Assembly (NCBI GenBank): GCA_029936815.1
Contig: JAPYRX010000012.1
Coordinates: forward strand, 1 to 41,292
Source of the DNA: Dehalococcoidia bacterium
Lineage (GTDB): Bacteria > Chloroflexota > Dehalococcoidia > Lucifugimonadales > GCA-002694895
Direction of reading: 5' to 3'
DNA: 41,292 nt
Shown here in pieces: positions 1 to 9,535 of this stretch (position 1 is the stretch's first letter; each line of letters begins with the position of its first letter). A program made the translations under genes and the position numbers. Below the pieces are notes generated by a model that had not been told where the DNA came from, searched no databases, and saw only the letters and a program-made list of their open reading frames with translations.

Positions 1-1
1 T

Positions 2-457
2 AGAGCATTGAGAGCAGGAGCTATGGCGATAGGAGCTAAAGTTGAGATCACTACATTACCTGGCTACCTACCAATCATGAATGATTCTAAGCTTGGTGAT
101 TTTTATAAATTTAATTCAATTAATTTAGTTGGAGAAGACAAAGTTAGTCAAGCTGGGCATTCTGGAGGATCTACAGATATGGGAGATATATCACAATTAA
201 TGCCAACTATTCATCCATATGTGAATTCTGCTGAAGGTGACGGCCATGGAATTGATTATGTAGTTACAGATTATGATGCGGCTGTATTAACTGCAGCAAA
301 AGCGATGGCGCTTACAGTTGTAGATTTACTTCATGAAAAAGCTGAGAAAGGAAAAGAAGTAGTTGATAAATTTAAGCCAATGTTAACTAAAGATGCATAT
401 TTGAAATTATTAAGATCTATGTACAAAGAAGAAAAATTTGACGGGTTAATAAAATAA
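2..457 (+). CDS. M20-family amidohydrolase/peptidase, C-terminal part (5' end outside window)
   Basis: This is the last ~150 residues of a metal-dependent amidohydrolase; the frame is open to the window edge, so the gene begins upstream. The motif GGSTDMGDISQLMPTIHPYV is the conserved C-terminal segment of M20 proteins related to p-aminobenzoyl-glutamate hydrolase subunit B and other amidohydrolases, where the Ser-Thr-Asp stretch and the following His (IHP) lie near the metal site. GDGHGIDY and the terminal helical region also fit. A TTG at 8 could formally start an ORF, but RALRAGAMAIGA reads as family sequence and is internal. The substrate cannot be told from this fragment. Sure of the superfamily, less so of the subfamily. 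Confidence 0.8.
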   Translation, partial: RALRAGAMAIGAKVEITTLPGYLPIMNDSKLGDFYKFNSINLVGEDKVSQAGHSGGSTDMGDISQLMPTIHPYVNSAEGDGHGIDYVVTDYDAAVLTAAKAMALTVVDLLHEKAEKGKEVVDKFKPMLTKDAYLKLLRSMYKEEKFDGLIK

Positions 458-459
458 TA

Positions 460-480
460 ATATTAATTAATTATTAATAT
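460..480 (+). terminator. weak AT-only hairpin after the M20 gene
   Basis: An 8-bp perfect inverted repeat (460-467 with 473-480, 5-nt loop) directly follows the stop codon and is followed by the T-rich stretch ATTGTTTTTA. It sits where a terminator would, but the stem has no G-C pair, so termination strength is doubtful. Confidence 0.3.
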
Positions 481-481
481 A

Positions 482-509
482 TTGTTTTTAGAAGGTAATA
501 TGATATAAT
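482..509 (+). promoter_or_regulatory. extended -10 promoter of the arginine operon
   Basis: TTGTTT (482-487), a 16-base spacer, and a perfect TATAAT at 504-509 preceded by TG one base upstream (TGATATAAT). It is the best promoter-like sequence in the window outside the tRNA. Transcription would start near 516, shortly before the argJ start candidates at 533 (TTG) and 554 (ATG). Confidence 0.6.
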
Positions 510-532
510 TCTAGCCTTATCTTGAAGTTTAA

Positions 533-1762
533 TTGCTGAATTCTTTTCATGTTATGTTTGAAATATTAGAAAGTGGAAATATTACATCTCCAAAACAATA
601 TATTGCTGGGGGAGCAAATGTTGGTATCAAAACAGATACTGACGAATTAGACTTGGGTATATTATGGTCTGAATCAGAAGATACAATTTGTTCTGGTGTG
701 TTTTCTTCAAATTCAATAGTATCGCATTCCATAACTGCTTCCAAATCAAATCTTTTGAAAAATAATGTAAGAGGAGTTGTTGCTAATAGTGGTTGTGCAA
801 ATTGTTCAATAGGGGATCAAGGATTAATTGATGCCACTGATGTTATTAAATTAACTGCTGATTACCTTAATGCTGATCCAGATAATTTCTCTATTTGCAG
901 CACAGGTATAATTGGTGAAGAATTACCGATGGCTTTAATTAGAAAAAACATTTCAAGAGTTAATGTTTCCATGGATGGTGGGAATGACTTTGCTAAATCT
1001 ATTCTAACTTCTGATACTAAAACAAAAGAAGTTGCTGTTAGTGTAAAAATTTCGAATGAAATAATTACAATAGGTGGATGTGCGAAAGGCGTTGGCATGA
1101 TTCACCCAAATATGGCAACTATGCTTGCCTTTATTACTACAGATGCAAAATTAGAATCAAATTTTCAAGATAAAATTTTAAAAGAAACTGTTAATAAAAC
1201 TTTTAATCAAATAAGCGTTGATGGTGATCAATCTACCAATGATACTTTATTATTTCTATCTAATGGCGCATCTGATTCTAGCATTATTGACGCTTCATCT
1301 GAGAATGTTTCTGATTTTATTGAAGCATTCGAATATGTTTGCGAATACTTATCTAAAGAACTTGTTTCAGATGGTGAAGGATCAAATCATTTGATAGAGT
1401 GTGAAATTACTAGAGCTTCGAGTTTGGAGTCTGCAAAAATTGCAGCAAGATCTGTTGTTAGCTCTTCTTTAGTTAAATCCATGGTGCATGGTAGAGATCC
1501 AAATTGGGGTAGAGTTATGATGGCAGTAGGAAAATCTCAAATTGAAATAAACGAAGATAAAATTGATATATTCATTAATGATATACATATTGCACATGAA
1601 GGAAAAGCTATTCCATTTTCTAAAGAGTCCGTTATAACTTCTATGAATCAGAAAGAAATTAAAATTAGAGTTGATTTAAATATAGGAAATTATAATGGTA
1701 TAGCATGGGGATGTGACTTGACAGAAGAATATGTGATATTTAATTCAGCATATAGTACGTAA
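533..1762 (+). CDS. argJ: ArgJ, glutamate N-acetyltransferase / ornithine acetyltransferase
   Basis: ArgJ moves the acetyl group from N-acetylornithine to glutamate in the cyclic arginine pathway. The family precursor cuts itself before a Thr in a KGxGMIxPNMATML motif; here KGVGMIHPNMATML puts the cut between Ala195 and Thr196, giving alpha and beta chains. The C-terminal GRDPNWGR motif is also present. Length (409) is usual. Two starts are possible: TTG at 533 or ATG at 554 (MFEILESGNI), seven codons later; neither has a clear ribosome site, and the ATG would fit the family length slightly better. First gene of the arginine run, 5 bases before argB. Whether it also makes acetylglutamate from acetyl-CoA (bifunctional type) cannot be read from sequence. 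Confidence 0.95.
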   Translation: MLNSFHVMFEILESGNITSPKQYIAGGANVGIKTDTDELDLGILWSESEDTICSGVFSSNSIVSHSITASKSNLLKNNVRGVVANSGCANCSIGDQGLIDATDVIKLTADYLNADPDNFSICSTGIIGEELPMALIRKNISRVNVSMDGGNDFAKSILTSDTKTKEVAVSVKISNEIITIGGCAKGVGMIHPNMATMLAFITTDAKLESNFQDKILKETVNKTFNQISVDGDQSTNDTLLFLSNGASDSSIIDASSENVSDFIEAFEYVCEYLSKELVSDGEGSNHLIECEITRASSLESAKIAARSVVSSSLVKSMVHGRDPNWGRVMMAVGKSQIEINEDKIDIFINDIHIAHEGKAIPFSKESVITSMNQKEIKIRVDLNIGNYNGIAWGCDLTEEYVIFNSAYST

Positions 1763-1767
1763 ATGAT

Positions 1768-2649
1768 ATGTTAAGTAATAACGAAGAACAAATAGATTCT
1801 AAATCTGGAAAATTGGATATTCAAAATATATCTAACGAAAATAAGAACCCACTTGATTCTTATTTATTAGAAAAAACTATTGTGATAAAAGTTGGAGGAA
1901 GTACATTAGGATTTGAGGATACAACCTTAAGTGATATTGTGAAATTAAAAGCTCAAGGATACTTCCCTATAGTTGTACATGGCGGTGGTGCAGATATATC
2001 AGAATGGATGCAAAAAATAGGAAAACGACCAAAATTTGTAGATGGCAGGCGAGTAACTGACAAAGAAACGTTAAATATTGTTATTTCTGTTTTAGCAGGA
2101 AAGGTTAATACAGAAATGGTTAATCAAATAAATATTTTAGGCGGTAAAGCAATAGGCTTAAGTGGTGTAGATGATGGATTGATTACTGCAAAAATAACTA
2201 ACTCAGCATGGGGTTATGTTGGTGAAGTAGATAAAGTTAAATCAAAATCTATTTTTGAATTAGTAAAATTAGGTTATATTCCTGTGATTGCCCCTCTTTG
2301 TTTAAATGCAAAACCTAACGTGGATGATCAAATATTAAATGTGAATGCGGATAGTGTAGCAGGAGAAGTTGCAAGATCTATTAAAGCAAGCAAATTAGTT
2401 TTTATAACAGATGTACCAGGAGTACTAGATATTTCAAAAAGAGTTATACCTAAATTAATGTCTACACAGGTTAGAAAATTAGTGAAAAACTCTTTTATTT
2501 CTGGTGGGATGATACCGAAATTAGAAGCATGTATGAATTCTGTTAGTGAGGTTAATGAGGCACATATAATTGATGGAAGAAATGAAGGTGCTTTGTTTTT
2601 CACTGTCACTAAATCTAAATTTAACAAAGGAACACTTATCGTTAACTAG
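1768..2649 (+). CDS. argB: ArgB, acetylglutamate kinase
   Basis: Phosphorylates N-acetylglutamate in the second arginine step. It shows the amino-acid-kinase fold signatures: KVGGS at residues 41-45 for ATP phosphates, HGGGADIS at 71-78 for acetylglutamate, NVNAD near 190 and the late SGGMIPKLEA segment that closes the ATP site. The first ~33 residues (polar, Asn/Ser/Lys-rich) precede the normal family start and have no recognisable function; an alternative TTG start at codon 16 would shorten this. The ATG is 5 bases after argJ, so the genes are probably cotranscribed. The argC gene, which normally acts next, is not in the window. Confidence 0.95.
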   Translation: MLSNNEEQIDSKSGKLDIQNISNENKNPLDSYLLEKTIVIKVGGSTLGFEDTTLSDIVKLKAQGYFPIVVHGGGADISEWMQKIGKRPKFVDGRRVTDKETLNIVISVLAGKVNTEMVNQINILGGKAIGLSGVDDGLITAKITNSAWGYVGEVDKVKSKSIFELVKLGYIPVIAPLCLNAKPNVDDQILNVNADSVAGEVARSIKASKLVFITDVPGVLDISKRVIPKLMSTQVRKLVKNSFISGGMIPKLEACMNSVSEVNEAHIIDGRNEGALFFTVTKSKFNKGTLIVN

Positions 2650-2657
2650 GAGTTAAT

Positions 2658-5396
2658 ATGAATAATAATGAAAAATTACAAATCCCAAATATCATGAAGA
2701 ATATTTCATTTAAAACAATAGCATTTATTGTTTTGTTTATAATTGTTTTAATCTTTATTGCAAACATATTTAAAAGTATTTATACAGAATACTTATGGTT
2801 TGAAACCTTAAATTATAAAGAGATTTACCTTACTATATTAAAGACAAAAATATATCTGTTTATAACAGGGTTTTTTCTTTCGTTAATTTTTCTTTCACTG
2901 AGCTCATTTATTGCATTTAAATATTCATGGAAAGGTGTTCAATTTGACCTTCCAGAACCTTTTAATATTGTAGGCCCTAAAATGTACAAGCTTTTATTGA
3001 TTGCTTTAGTATTAATTGCAAGCATAATTCTAGGATTGAGTACTTCTTATAATTGGGAATTGTTTTTAAGATTTTTAAATTCATCAAGTTTTGAAATATC
3101 TGATCCATTATTTAACAGAGATATTTCTTTTTATATATTTGACTACCCTATATACAATTTTGTTCAAAGAGGGTTGTTAATTATTTCTATAATATCTTTA
3201 TTATTTAGCGTAGGAATAATTTTTGTAAATTCTGTATTTGCAGGGCAACAATTTACTGATAGTACTATTCTGAAAAAACAATCAGTAATAAACTTGTCGA
3301 TTACTTTTGTTTTATTCAGCATTGGAATTATGTTATCAAGATGGGGAGTATTGTTTTCTGATTCAGGAATAATTTATGGAGCAGGATATACAGATGTAAA
3401 TATTAAGATTAATTCATTATTGTTTATGTCTATACTAGGATTTATTTTATCAGGATTAATATTGTTTTCATTGAAATTTTCCATGATGAAATTTGCATAT
3501 ATTCCTGCTGGAGTATGGATTGGATTATATGTTGTATCCACACTCTTATTACCCTCATTTAATCAACGATTTTCTGTCACCCCAAATGAATATGTGAAAG
3601 AAAAGGAATATATTGATCATAATATTGATTTCACTAGACAATCATATATGCTTGATCAAATTGAAGAGAGTTACTTTCCAGCTAGCTCTGAAATTCCTAA
3701 AAGTGTTTTAACTCAAAACAAAGAAACATTAAATAATATTAGATTATGGGATTATAAACCATTAAAAGATATATATACTCAAACTCAACTTATTAGACCT
3801 TATTATGATTTTAAAGATGTAGATGTAGATAGATACACTATTGACGGAGAATATCGCCAAGTTATGCTTGCTTTGAGAGAGGTAGCACCTGAAAAATTAG
3901 ATGTGGATAAGCAAACTTGGGTCAATTCGATTTTACAATATACTCATGGTTACGGATTAACTATGAGCCCAGTTAACTCATTTGATTCTCAAGGTAAACC
4001 TTACTTTTATTCCAAAGATATCCCTTCAGACGGAATTATTAATGTAAAATCTTTATCAGGAGAAATACAAGAAGGTTTGTCAGTTGAAAACCCAAGAATT
4101 TATTATGGTGAATCTGCTTCTCCTTATGTGATAGTTAATACTAATACGAAAGAGGTTGATTACCAAGAAAAAGGAAAAGATGGCAAAGAGGGTGTTTTAA
4201 AAAGGCATAATTATCAAGGATTAGGCGGCATAGCTTTATCAAATTCTCTTAGAAAAATTTTATACGCTTGGCATTTTAGAGATATTAATATTTTTATAAG
4301 TGGGGAAATTACTAATGAAAGTAAAATTCAATACGATAGAAATATACAAGATAGAGTGAAAAAATTAGTGCCTTACTTAGAATTGGATTCTGATCCATAT
4401 GTTGTTATTGATGAAGGGAAATTGAAATGGATACAAGACGCTTATACTGTTTCAAGTAATTATCCCTATTCTGAGCCATCATATAATGGTTATAATTATA
4501 TTAGAAATAGTGTTAAAGCAGTTGTGGATACATATGATGGAACTGTTGAATTTTATGTTTCAGATGATACAGATCCATTAATTGACACTTATGCTAAAAT
4601 TTTCCCTGGAATTTTTAAATCTATGGATGATATGCCTGAAGAATTGAAATCTCATATAAGATACCCAATAGACATGTTTAAAATTCAATCTGATAAATAT
4701 TTGGAATATCATGTGCAGGATTCTCAAATATTCTATAATAACGAAGATTTATGGAATATTCCTCAAGAAAAAGTTGGACAATCTGCTGATTTACAGAAAG
4801 TAGAACCTTATTATTTAGTAATGAACTTGCCAGAAAATAAAGAATCTGAATTTGTTTTACTAAGACCATTCACCCCTAATCAAAGAAAAAACCTTATAGG
4901 ATGGCTTGCTGGAAGAAGTGATGGTGATCAATATGGAAAATTGATAGCTTATAATTTTCCAAAAGATGTAACTATTTATGGTACAGAGCAAATTGAAGCT
5001 AGAATGGATAATGATCCATTAATCTCAGAATGGTTTACACTCCATTGTCAACAAGGATCTTTTTGTATTAGAGGTAATTTACTGGTAGTACCTATTGCGG
5101 ATACAATTTTGTACGCAGAACCAATTTATTTACAAGCTGAAGGAGTAGACTTGCCGGAACTTAAAAAAGTAGTTTTAGCTTCAGCAGACCATGTTGTTAT
5201 GGCTGATTCAGTTACAGAAGGAGTTAATCTACTGATAGCTAAACAGAATAATTTAAAGAGTTCTGAGGAAATAAAATTGCTTGAAAAAGACCAATTACCC
5301 AATTCTTATGCAGAAGAGTTAAATAAAAAAATTGAAAAAGTATTAGAACAGATTCAAGATATTCTTAAAGAAATACAACAATCAGATAAACCTTGA
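2658..5396 (+). CDS. UPF0182 family large membrane protein
   Basis: A 912-residue protein of the uncharacterised UPF0182 family, known from actinobacteria, cyanobacteria and Chloroflexota. Seven hydrophobic helices are visible at about residues 18-38, 65-88, 110-130, 170-193, 208-228, 252-273 and 280-299, followed by a large hydrophilic domain of ~550 residues, presumably outside the membrane, and an acidic/lysine-rich helical tail that may form a coiled coil. Family hallmarks include YLWFETL after the first helix and the GYGLTMSPVN and PYYLVMNLP segments. The function is unknown. It lies 8 bases after argB inside the arginine run, which suggests cotranscription, though nothing links the family to arginine. 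SD-like AGGAG precedes the ATG. Confidence 0.9.
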   Translation: MNNNEKLQIPNIMKNISFKTIAFIVLFIIVLIFIANIFKSIYTEYLWFETLNYKEIYLTILKTKIYLFITGFFLSLIFLSLSSFIAFKYSWKGVQFDLPEPFNIVGPKMYKLLLIALVLIASIILGLSTSYNWELFLRFLNSSSFEISDPLFNRDISFYIFDYPIYNFVQRGLLIISIISLLFSVGIIFVNSVFAGQQFTDSTILKKQSVINLSITFVLFSIGIMLSRWGVLFSDSGIIYGAGYTDVNIKINSLLFMSILGFILSGLILFSLKFSMMKFAYIPAGVWIGLYVVSTLLLPSFNQRFSVTPNEYVKEKEYIDHNIDFTRQSYMLDQIEESYFPASSEIPKSVLTQNKETLNNIRLWDYKPLKDIYTQTQLIRPYYDFKDVDVDRYTIDGEYRQVMLALREVAPEKLDVDKQTWVNSILQYTHGYGLTMSPVNSFDSQGKPYFYSKDIPSDGIINVKSLSGEIQEGLSVENPRIYYGESASPYVIVNTNTKEVDYQEKGKDGKEGVLKRHNYQGLGGIALSNSLRKILYAWHFRDINIFISGEITNESKIQYDRNIQDRVKKLVPYLELDSDPYVVIDEGKLKWIQDAYTVSSNYPYSEPSYNGYNYIRNSVKAVVDTYDGTVEFYVSDDTDPLIDTYAKIFPGIFKSMDDMPEELKSHIRYPIDMFKIQSDKYLEYHVQDSQIFYNNEDLWNIPQEKVGQSADLQKVEPYYLVMNLPENKESEFVLLRPFTPNQRKNLIGWLAGRSDGDQYGKLIAYNFPKDVTIYGTEQIEARMDNDPLISEWFTLHCQQGSFCIRGNLLVVPIADTILYAEPIYLQAEGVDLPELKKVVLASADHVVMADSVTEGVNLLIAKQNNLKSSEEIKLLEKDQLPNSYAEELNKKIEKVLEQIQDILKEIQQSDKP

Positions 5397-5426
5397 TAAA
5401 TTAATATATAGATAAGGAACCTAACA

Positions 5427-6626
5427 ATGGATGAATCAAATTGGAAAGAAATGGAATCGAAATACTATATGCATGCTGCAAATAGATACCCAATGGTTAT
5501 TGAAAAAGGACTGGGAACAAAATTATGGGATATAAATGGCAATGTGTATTTGGATTTTACGTCTGGATGGGCAGTTAATAACATAGGTCATTCGAATGAA
5601 GTTGTCGCTAACGCAATCGAAGAACAATCTAGAAAATTACTCCAAACTTCTAATGTTTTTTATACCATTCCACAACTTAAATTGGCTGAGATCTTAGTTG
5701 AGAATAGTGTACTAGATAAAATTTTCATATGTAATAGTGGCGCAGAAGCTAATGAAGGAGCTATTAAATTAGCTAGGAAATGGGGGAAACTCAATAAAAA
5801 TGGCGCACATAAAATATTAACAGCATTTAACTCTTTTCATGGAAGAACCATATCGACTCTTGCTGCAACAGGGCAACCAAAATATCATGAAACCTTTATG
5901 CCAGTTACAGAAGGATTTGATTATTTTGAAATCAATGATATTGATTCTTTGTCTGAAAAAATTGATGATGATATTGTTGCTATTATGATTGAAGTTGTTC
6001 AAGGAGAAGGCGGTGTAAATATTTGTTCTGAAGAATTTATAAAATATATTCGTAAAATTTGTGATGAACAAAATATTATTATGATTATTGATGAAGTACA
6101 GACTGGTATAGGAAGACTAGGAACTCTATATGGTTATGAAAATTTCGATGTGGAACCAGATGTCATTACACTTGCAAAAGGATTAGGTGCAGGAGTCCCT
6201 ATTGGCGCATTACTTGCAAAAGATGAATTTTCAGTTTTTGTTCCGGGAGATCATGGATCAACATTTGGTGGAAATGCTTTAACTTCTGCAGCTGCATATG
6301 CTTCTACTAAATTTATATTAGAAAATGATATCCCTGGAAATACAATTAAATTAGGCTCTTACTTTATGAATAAATTAAATGAATTAAAGAGTAAATTTGA
6401 AATCATATCTGAAGTGAGAGGAATGGGGCTATTAATAGCTATAGAATTTAGTACGGATATTGCTGCAGATTTAATTAATGAGTGTAATCCTAATGGATTG
6501 TTGGTAAATGCAGTAAAACCTAACGCAATAAGATTTATGCCACCTCTTACAGTATCTGAAGATGAAATAGATGAAGCAATTAGAATTTTAGAGAAATCTT
6601 TAGATACCGTGTTGTCAAAAAAATGA
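5427..6626 (+). CDS. argD: ArgD, acetylornithine aminotransferase
   Basis: PLP enzyme of class III aminotransferases that converts N-acetylglutamate semialdehyde to N-acetylornithine. The PLP lysine is Lys251 in TLAKGLGAGVPIGA; Asp222 in IIDEVQTGIGR contacts the pyridine nitrogen; the phosphate-binding NSGAEANE and the FHGRT segment are present. Length (399) is normal. A close relative such as succinylornithine or LysW-type transaminase is possible by sequence alone, but placement between argB and argG supports ArgD. Its TGA stop overlaps the ATG of argG (ATGA), typical of translational coupling. Confidence 0.95.
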   Translation: MDESNWKEMESKYYMHAANRYPMVIEKGLGTKLWDINGNVYLDFTSGWAVNNIGHSNEVVANAIEEQSRKLLQTSNVFYTIPQLKLAEILVENSVLDKIFICNSGAEANEGAIKLARKWGKLNKNGAHKILTAFNSFHGRTISTLAATGQPKYHETFMPVTEGFDYFEINDIDSLSEKIDDDIVAIMIEVVQGEGGVNICSEEFIKYIRKICDEQNIIMIIDEVQTGIGRLGTLYGYENFDVEPDVITLAKGLGAGVPIGALLAKDEFSVFVPGDHGSTFGGNALTSAAAYASTKFILENDIPGNTIKLGSYFMNKLNELKSKFEIISEVRGMGLLIAIEFSTDIAADLINECNPNGLLVNAVKPNAIRFMPPLTVSEDEIDEAIRILEKSLDTVLSKK

Positions 6627-7888
6627 ATTATAAAGAGTTGTTAAATAGTAAAAATTTCAATTTAGTCGGAGCTGTATCTGGTGGACTAGATAGTTGCACA
6701 ATTACATCATGGCTTCATGATAAAGGATTTAATTTGAAATGTATTACTGTTGACCTTGGTCAACCAGATGAGGATAATATCGAATCTATATCTAAAAGAA
6801 TGAAAGATTGTGGAGCTTCTGAAGCCATCATTATTAGTGGATTAGAAAAACTAGCCTTATTTGGATTGAAAGTTATTCAATCGCAATCAAAATACGAAGG
6901 TGGGTATTGGAATACTACAGGAATTGCTAGGCCAGTTACAATTGCGTGCATGTTAGATGAATTTGATTCATTTAACTCTTCTTACTTATTTCACGGAGCA
7001 ACAGGTAGAGGAAATGATCAAATAAGATTTGAATTAGCTACTAAGATGCTAAATCCAAATATTAATGTATATGCTCCATGGAGAGATGAATTTTTTCTAC
7101 AAGACTTCCCAGGTAGAACAGAAATGATTGAGTATTGTGAATTGAGGAATTTACCAATTAAATCAAAATCTGATTCAAGATACTCTACAGATGCTAATTT
7201 ATTAGGATTAACACATGAAGCCGGAGATTTAGAAAATATAGAATTATCTCCATATGATTTTGTAAATCCAGGGATGGGTGTTTGGCCTTGGGATGCAAAA
7301 GAGAAAGAAGAATTGATATCTATATCTTGGAAAAATGGAACTCCTACTCATATAAACGGAGACGAATATAATTTGGTAGAAATTTTTACCCTTCTTAATA
7401 AAATTGGAGGGGAACATGGGATAGGGATTGGAATTCACGCAATTGAAAATAGATTTTTAGGAATAAAATCTAGGGGTATTTATGAATCTCCGTCTATGGA
7501 AATTTTAGGAGAAACTTATGAGTTTTTATTACAATTAGTATTAGATAGAAGACTTAGAGATTATTTTTCTAATATTTCTACTACTATATCAAAACAAATA
7601 TATGATGGTTTTTGGTTTGATACAACAACTTCTGTTGCTTTGAATGGATTGTCTAAAATATCTAATATGATATCAGGAACAATTATATTGCGATTATATA
7701 AGGGTAAAGTATATTTTGAAAGAATTGAGAATTTAAATGAAATAAATTATTCTTTATATACTGACGACTCTTCTATGGAGAACCTTGGTGAATTTAATCA
7801 TGTAGACTCTCAGGGATTTGTAAATATATTAGGACTTAATGCCAAAAATTTAGGGTTAAAACAAAAATTATCTGATCCTGAAAATTAA
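6623..7888 (+). CDS. argG: ArgG, argininosuccinate synthase
   Basis: Joins citrulline and aspartate with ATP. The N-terminal PP-loop reads VSGGLDS (residues 18-24) where most family members have YSGGLDT; GATGRGNDQIRFE is the citrulline/aspartate-binding motif, and NPGMGVWPWDA and IGIHAIENRFLGIKSRGIYE follow in order. Residues ~330-400 form the C-terminal oligomerisation region. At 421 residues it is of normal size. It overlaps argD by 4 bases and is followed after 11 bases by an acyl-CoA dehydrogenase, which interrupts the arginine order before argH. Confidence 0.94.
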   Translation: MNYKELLNSKNFNLVGAVSGGLDSCTITSWLHDKGFNLKCITVDLGQPDEDNIESISKRMKDCGASEAIIISGLEKLALFGLKVIQSQSKYEGGYWNTTGIARPVTIACMLDEFDSFNSSYLFHGATGRGNDQIRFELATKMLNPNINVYAPWRDEFFLQDFPGRTEMIEYCELRNLPIKSKSDSRYSTDANLLGLTHEAGDLENIELSPYDFVNPGMGVWPWDAKEKEELISISWKNGTPTHINGDEYNLVEIFTLLNKIGGEHGIGIGIHAIENRFLGIKSRGIYESPSMEILGETYEFLLQLVLDRRLRDYFSNISTTISKQIYDGFWFDTTTSVALNGLSKISNMISGTIILRLYKGKVYFERIENLNEINYSLYTDDSSMENLGEFNHVDSQGFVNILGLNAKNLGLKQKLSDPEN

Positions 7889-7899
7889 TGAGGCAATGA

Positions 7900-9045
7900 A
7901 TGAAAGAAGAACTTTCAAAACAAATTTTAAATACTGTAAAACAATTTATAAAAACTGATGTTGCTCCGGTTGTAAAAAATTTAGAAGATAAAGATATTTA
8001 CCCCAATGAACTAGCAGATAAAATGGCCGAATTAGGACTTTTTGGAATTAATATTTCTCAAGAACATGGTGGATTAGGATTAAATTATACAACTTTAGCA
8101 CAAATTTTTACTGAATTAAGTAGAGGCTGGATGAGTCTTGCAGGAATATTAGGCACTCATACTTTAGCATGCTATATGATTCAAAATTATGGGACTGATA
8201 ACCAAAAAAAAGTGTATTTACCAAAATTAGCAACAGGCGAAATGAGAGCTGGCCTTGGATTAACAGAATCACACTCTGGAAGCGATGTTCAAAATATCAA
8301 AACATTCGCGAAAAAAAAATCAGAAGGATATGAAATTAATGGATCTAAAATGTTTATCACTAATGGATCTCAAGGAAATTTATTTATTTTAATCTCTAAA
8401 ACAAATTTGAATTCTGATCCTAAATATAAAGGTATTTCATGTTTTATAATAGAAGGTACTGATAAAGGTTTTTCTGTAGGTCAAAAATTAGATAAATTAG
8501 GATACAGGGGGGTTGATACTTGTGAATTACTATTTGAAGATTGTGAAATCCCACTTACCAGATTATTAGGAGAAGTGGAGGGAAATGGATTTAGACAAGT
8601 TATGGATGGTCTTGAAACTGGAAGAATTAACGTTGCAGCCAGATCAGTAGGAGTTGCAAAGGAAGCTCTGAAATTATCAATAGATTACAGTAGAAAAAGA
8701 GAAACATTTGACAAACCTATTAAAGATCATCAAATGATCCAATCTATGATAGCTACAATGGCTACAAAAATTAAAGCTGCAGAATTATTGGTTAATGATG
8801 CCGCTGAATTAAAAGACAATGGATTAAGAGTTGATTTGGAATCTGGAATGGCGAAACTATTTGCTAGTGAAATATGCCAAGAAGTTTGCTTGGATGCAAT
8901 GAGAATTCATGGTGGTTATGGCTACACAAAAGATTTGCCTATTGAAAGATTTTATAGAGATTCTCCATTAATGATAATTGGAGAAGGGACAAATGAAATA
9001 ATGAAATTACTTATAGCAAAAAGAGTTTACGAAACTAATTTTTAA
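7900..9045 (+). CDS. acyl-CoA dehydrogenase
   Basis: A 381-residue FAD flavoprotein of the acyl-CoA dehydrogenase family, which oxidises acyl-CoA thioesters to 2-enoyl-CoA and passes electrons to ETF. The FAD-binding segment LGLTESHSGSDVQNIKT and the KMFITNGSQ motif are clear, as is the C-terminal IHGGYGYTKDLPIERFYRD. In IIGEGTNEI the Glu occupies the position of the catalytic base of medium/short-chain types. Chain-length preference is unknown; short or branched substrates are plausible. It is paired with the MaoC-type hydratase that begins 14 bases downstream, which would act on its product. Confidence 0.93.
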   Translation: MKEELSKQILNTVKQFIKTDVAPVVKNLEDKDIYPNELADKMAELGLFGINISQEHGGLGLNYTTLAQIFTELSRGWMSLAGILGTHTLACYMIQNYGTDNQKKVYLPKLATGEMRAGLGLTESHSGSDVQNIKTFAKKKSEGYEINGSKMFITNGSQGNLFILISKTNLNSDPKYKGISCFIIEGTDKGFSVGQKLDKLGYRGVDTCELLFEDCEIPLTRLLGEVEGNGFRQVMDGLETGRINVAARSVGVAKEALKLSIDYSRKRETFDKPIKDHQMIQSMIATMATKIKAAELLVNDAAELKDNGLRVDLESGMAKLFASEICQEVCLDAMRIHGGYGYTKDLPIERFYRDSPLMIIGEGTNEIMKLLIAKRVYETNF

Positions 9046-9059
9046 ACAGAGGTAAAATT

Positions 9060-9527
9060 ATGGAAATAGATGTTTATGAAAACTATGGTAGATTTTATGA
9101 TGATTTTTCAATTGGAATGACTTTTAAACACTGGCCAGGTAAAACTATAACTCAATGGGATAATCATAATTTTTGTATGATAACAATGAATAATAGCCCT
9201 TTACACCTTGATGTAGAATATATGAAAAACCACAAACATAAAAAACCAATAGTTGTTGGATTACTAACACTCAGCCTTATTGTTGGCATGACTGTACAAG
9301 ATTTGTCAGGGAAAGCCATTGCAAATTTAGGTTATGAAGAAGTCAAGCATGACGGGCCAGTATTCGAAGGTGATACTGTGTATGCTACATCAAAAGTATT
9401 AGATATGAGAGAGAGTAAATCTAATCCGAAAGCAGGGATAGTTAAAGTTGAAACATTAGGTTACAATCAGAATAATGAAAAAATTCTCACCCTCAGAAGA
9501 AATATATACATCCCTAAGAAAAAATAG
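9060..9527 (+). CDS. MaoC-like enoyl-CoA hydratase
   Basis: A 155-residue single hot-dog protein of the MaoC dehydratase family, likely hydrating a 2-enoyl-CoA or mesaconyl-type CoA ester. The GMTFKHWPGKTITQWDNHNF segment holds the start of the fold, and NNSPLHLDVEYMKNH is the substrate-side hydratase motif with conserved His and Asp; PVFEGDTVYATSKVLDMRESKS is the usual central strand. Its position directly after the acyl-CoA dehydrogenase suggests two consecutive steps of one catabolic route. SD-like GAGG lies 9 bases before the ATG. Exact substrate unknown. Confidence 0.88.
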   Translation: MEIDVYENYGRFYDDFSIGMTFKHWPGKTITQWDNHNFCMITMNNSPLHLDVEYMKNHKHKKPIVVGLLTLSLIVGMTVQDLSGKAIANLGYEEVKHDGPVFEGDTVYATSKVLDMRESKSNPKAGIVKVETLGYNQNNEKILTLRRNIYIPKKK

Positions 9528-9535
9528 TAAAGAAT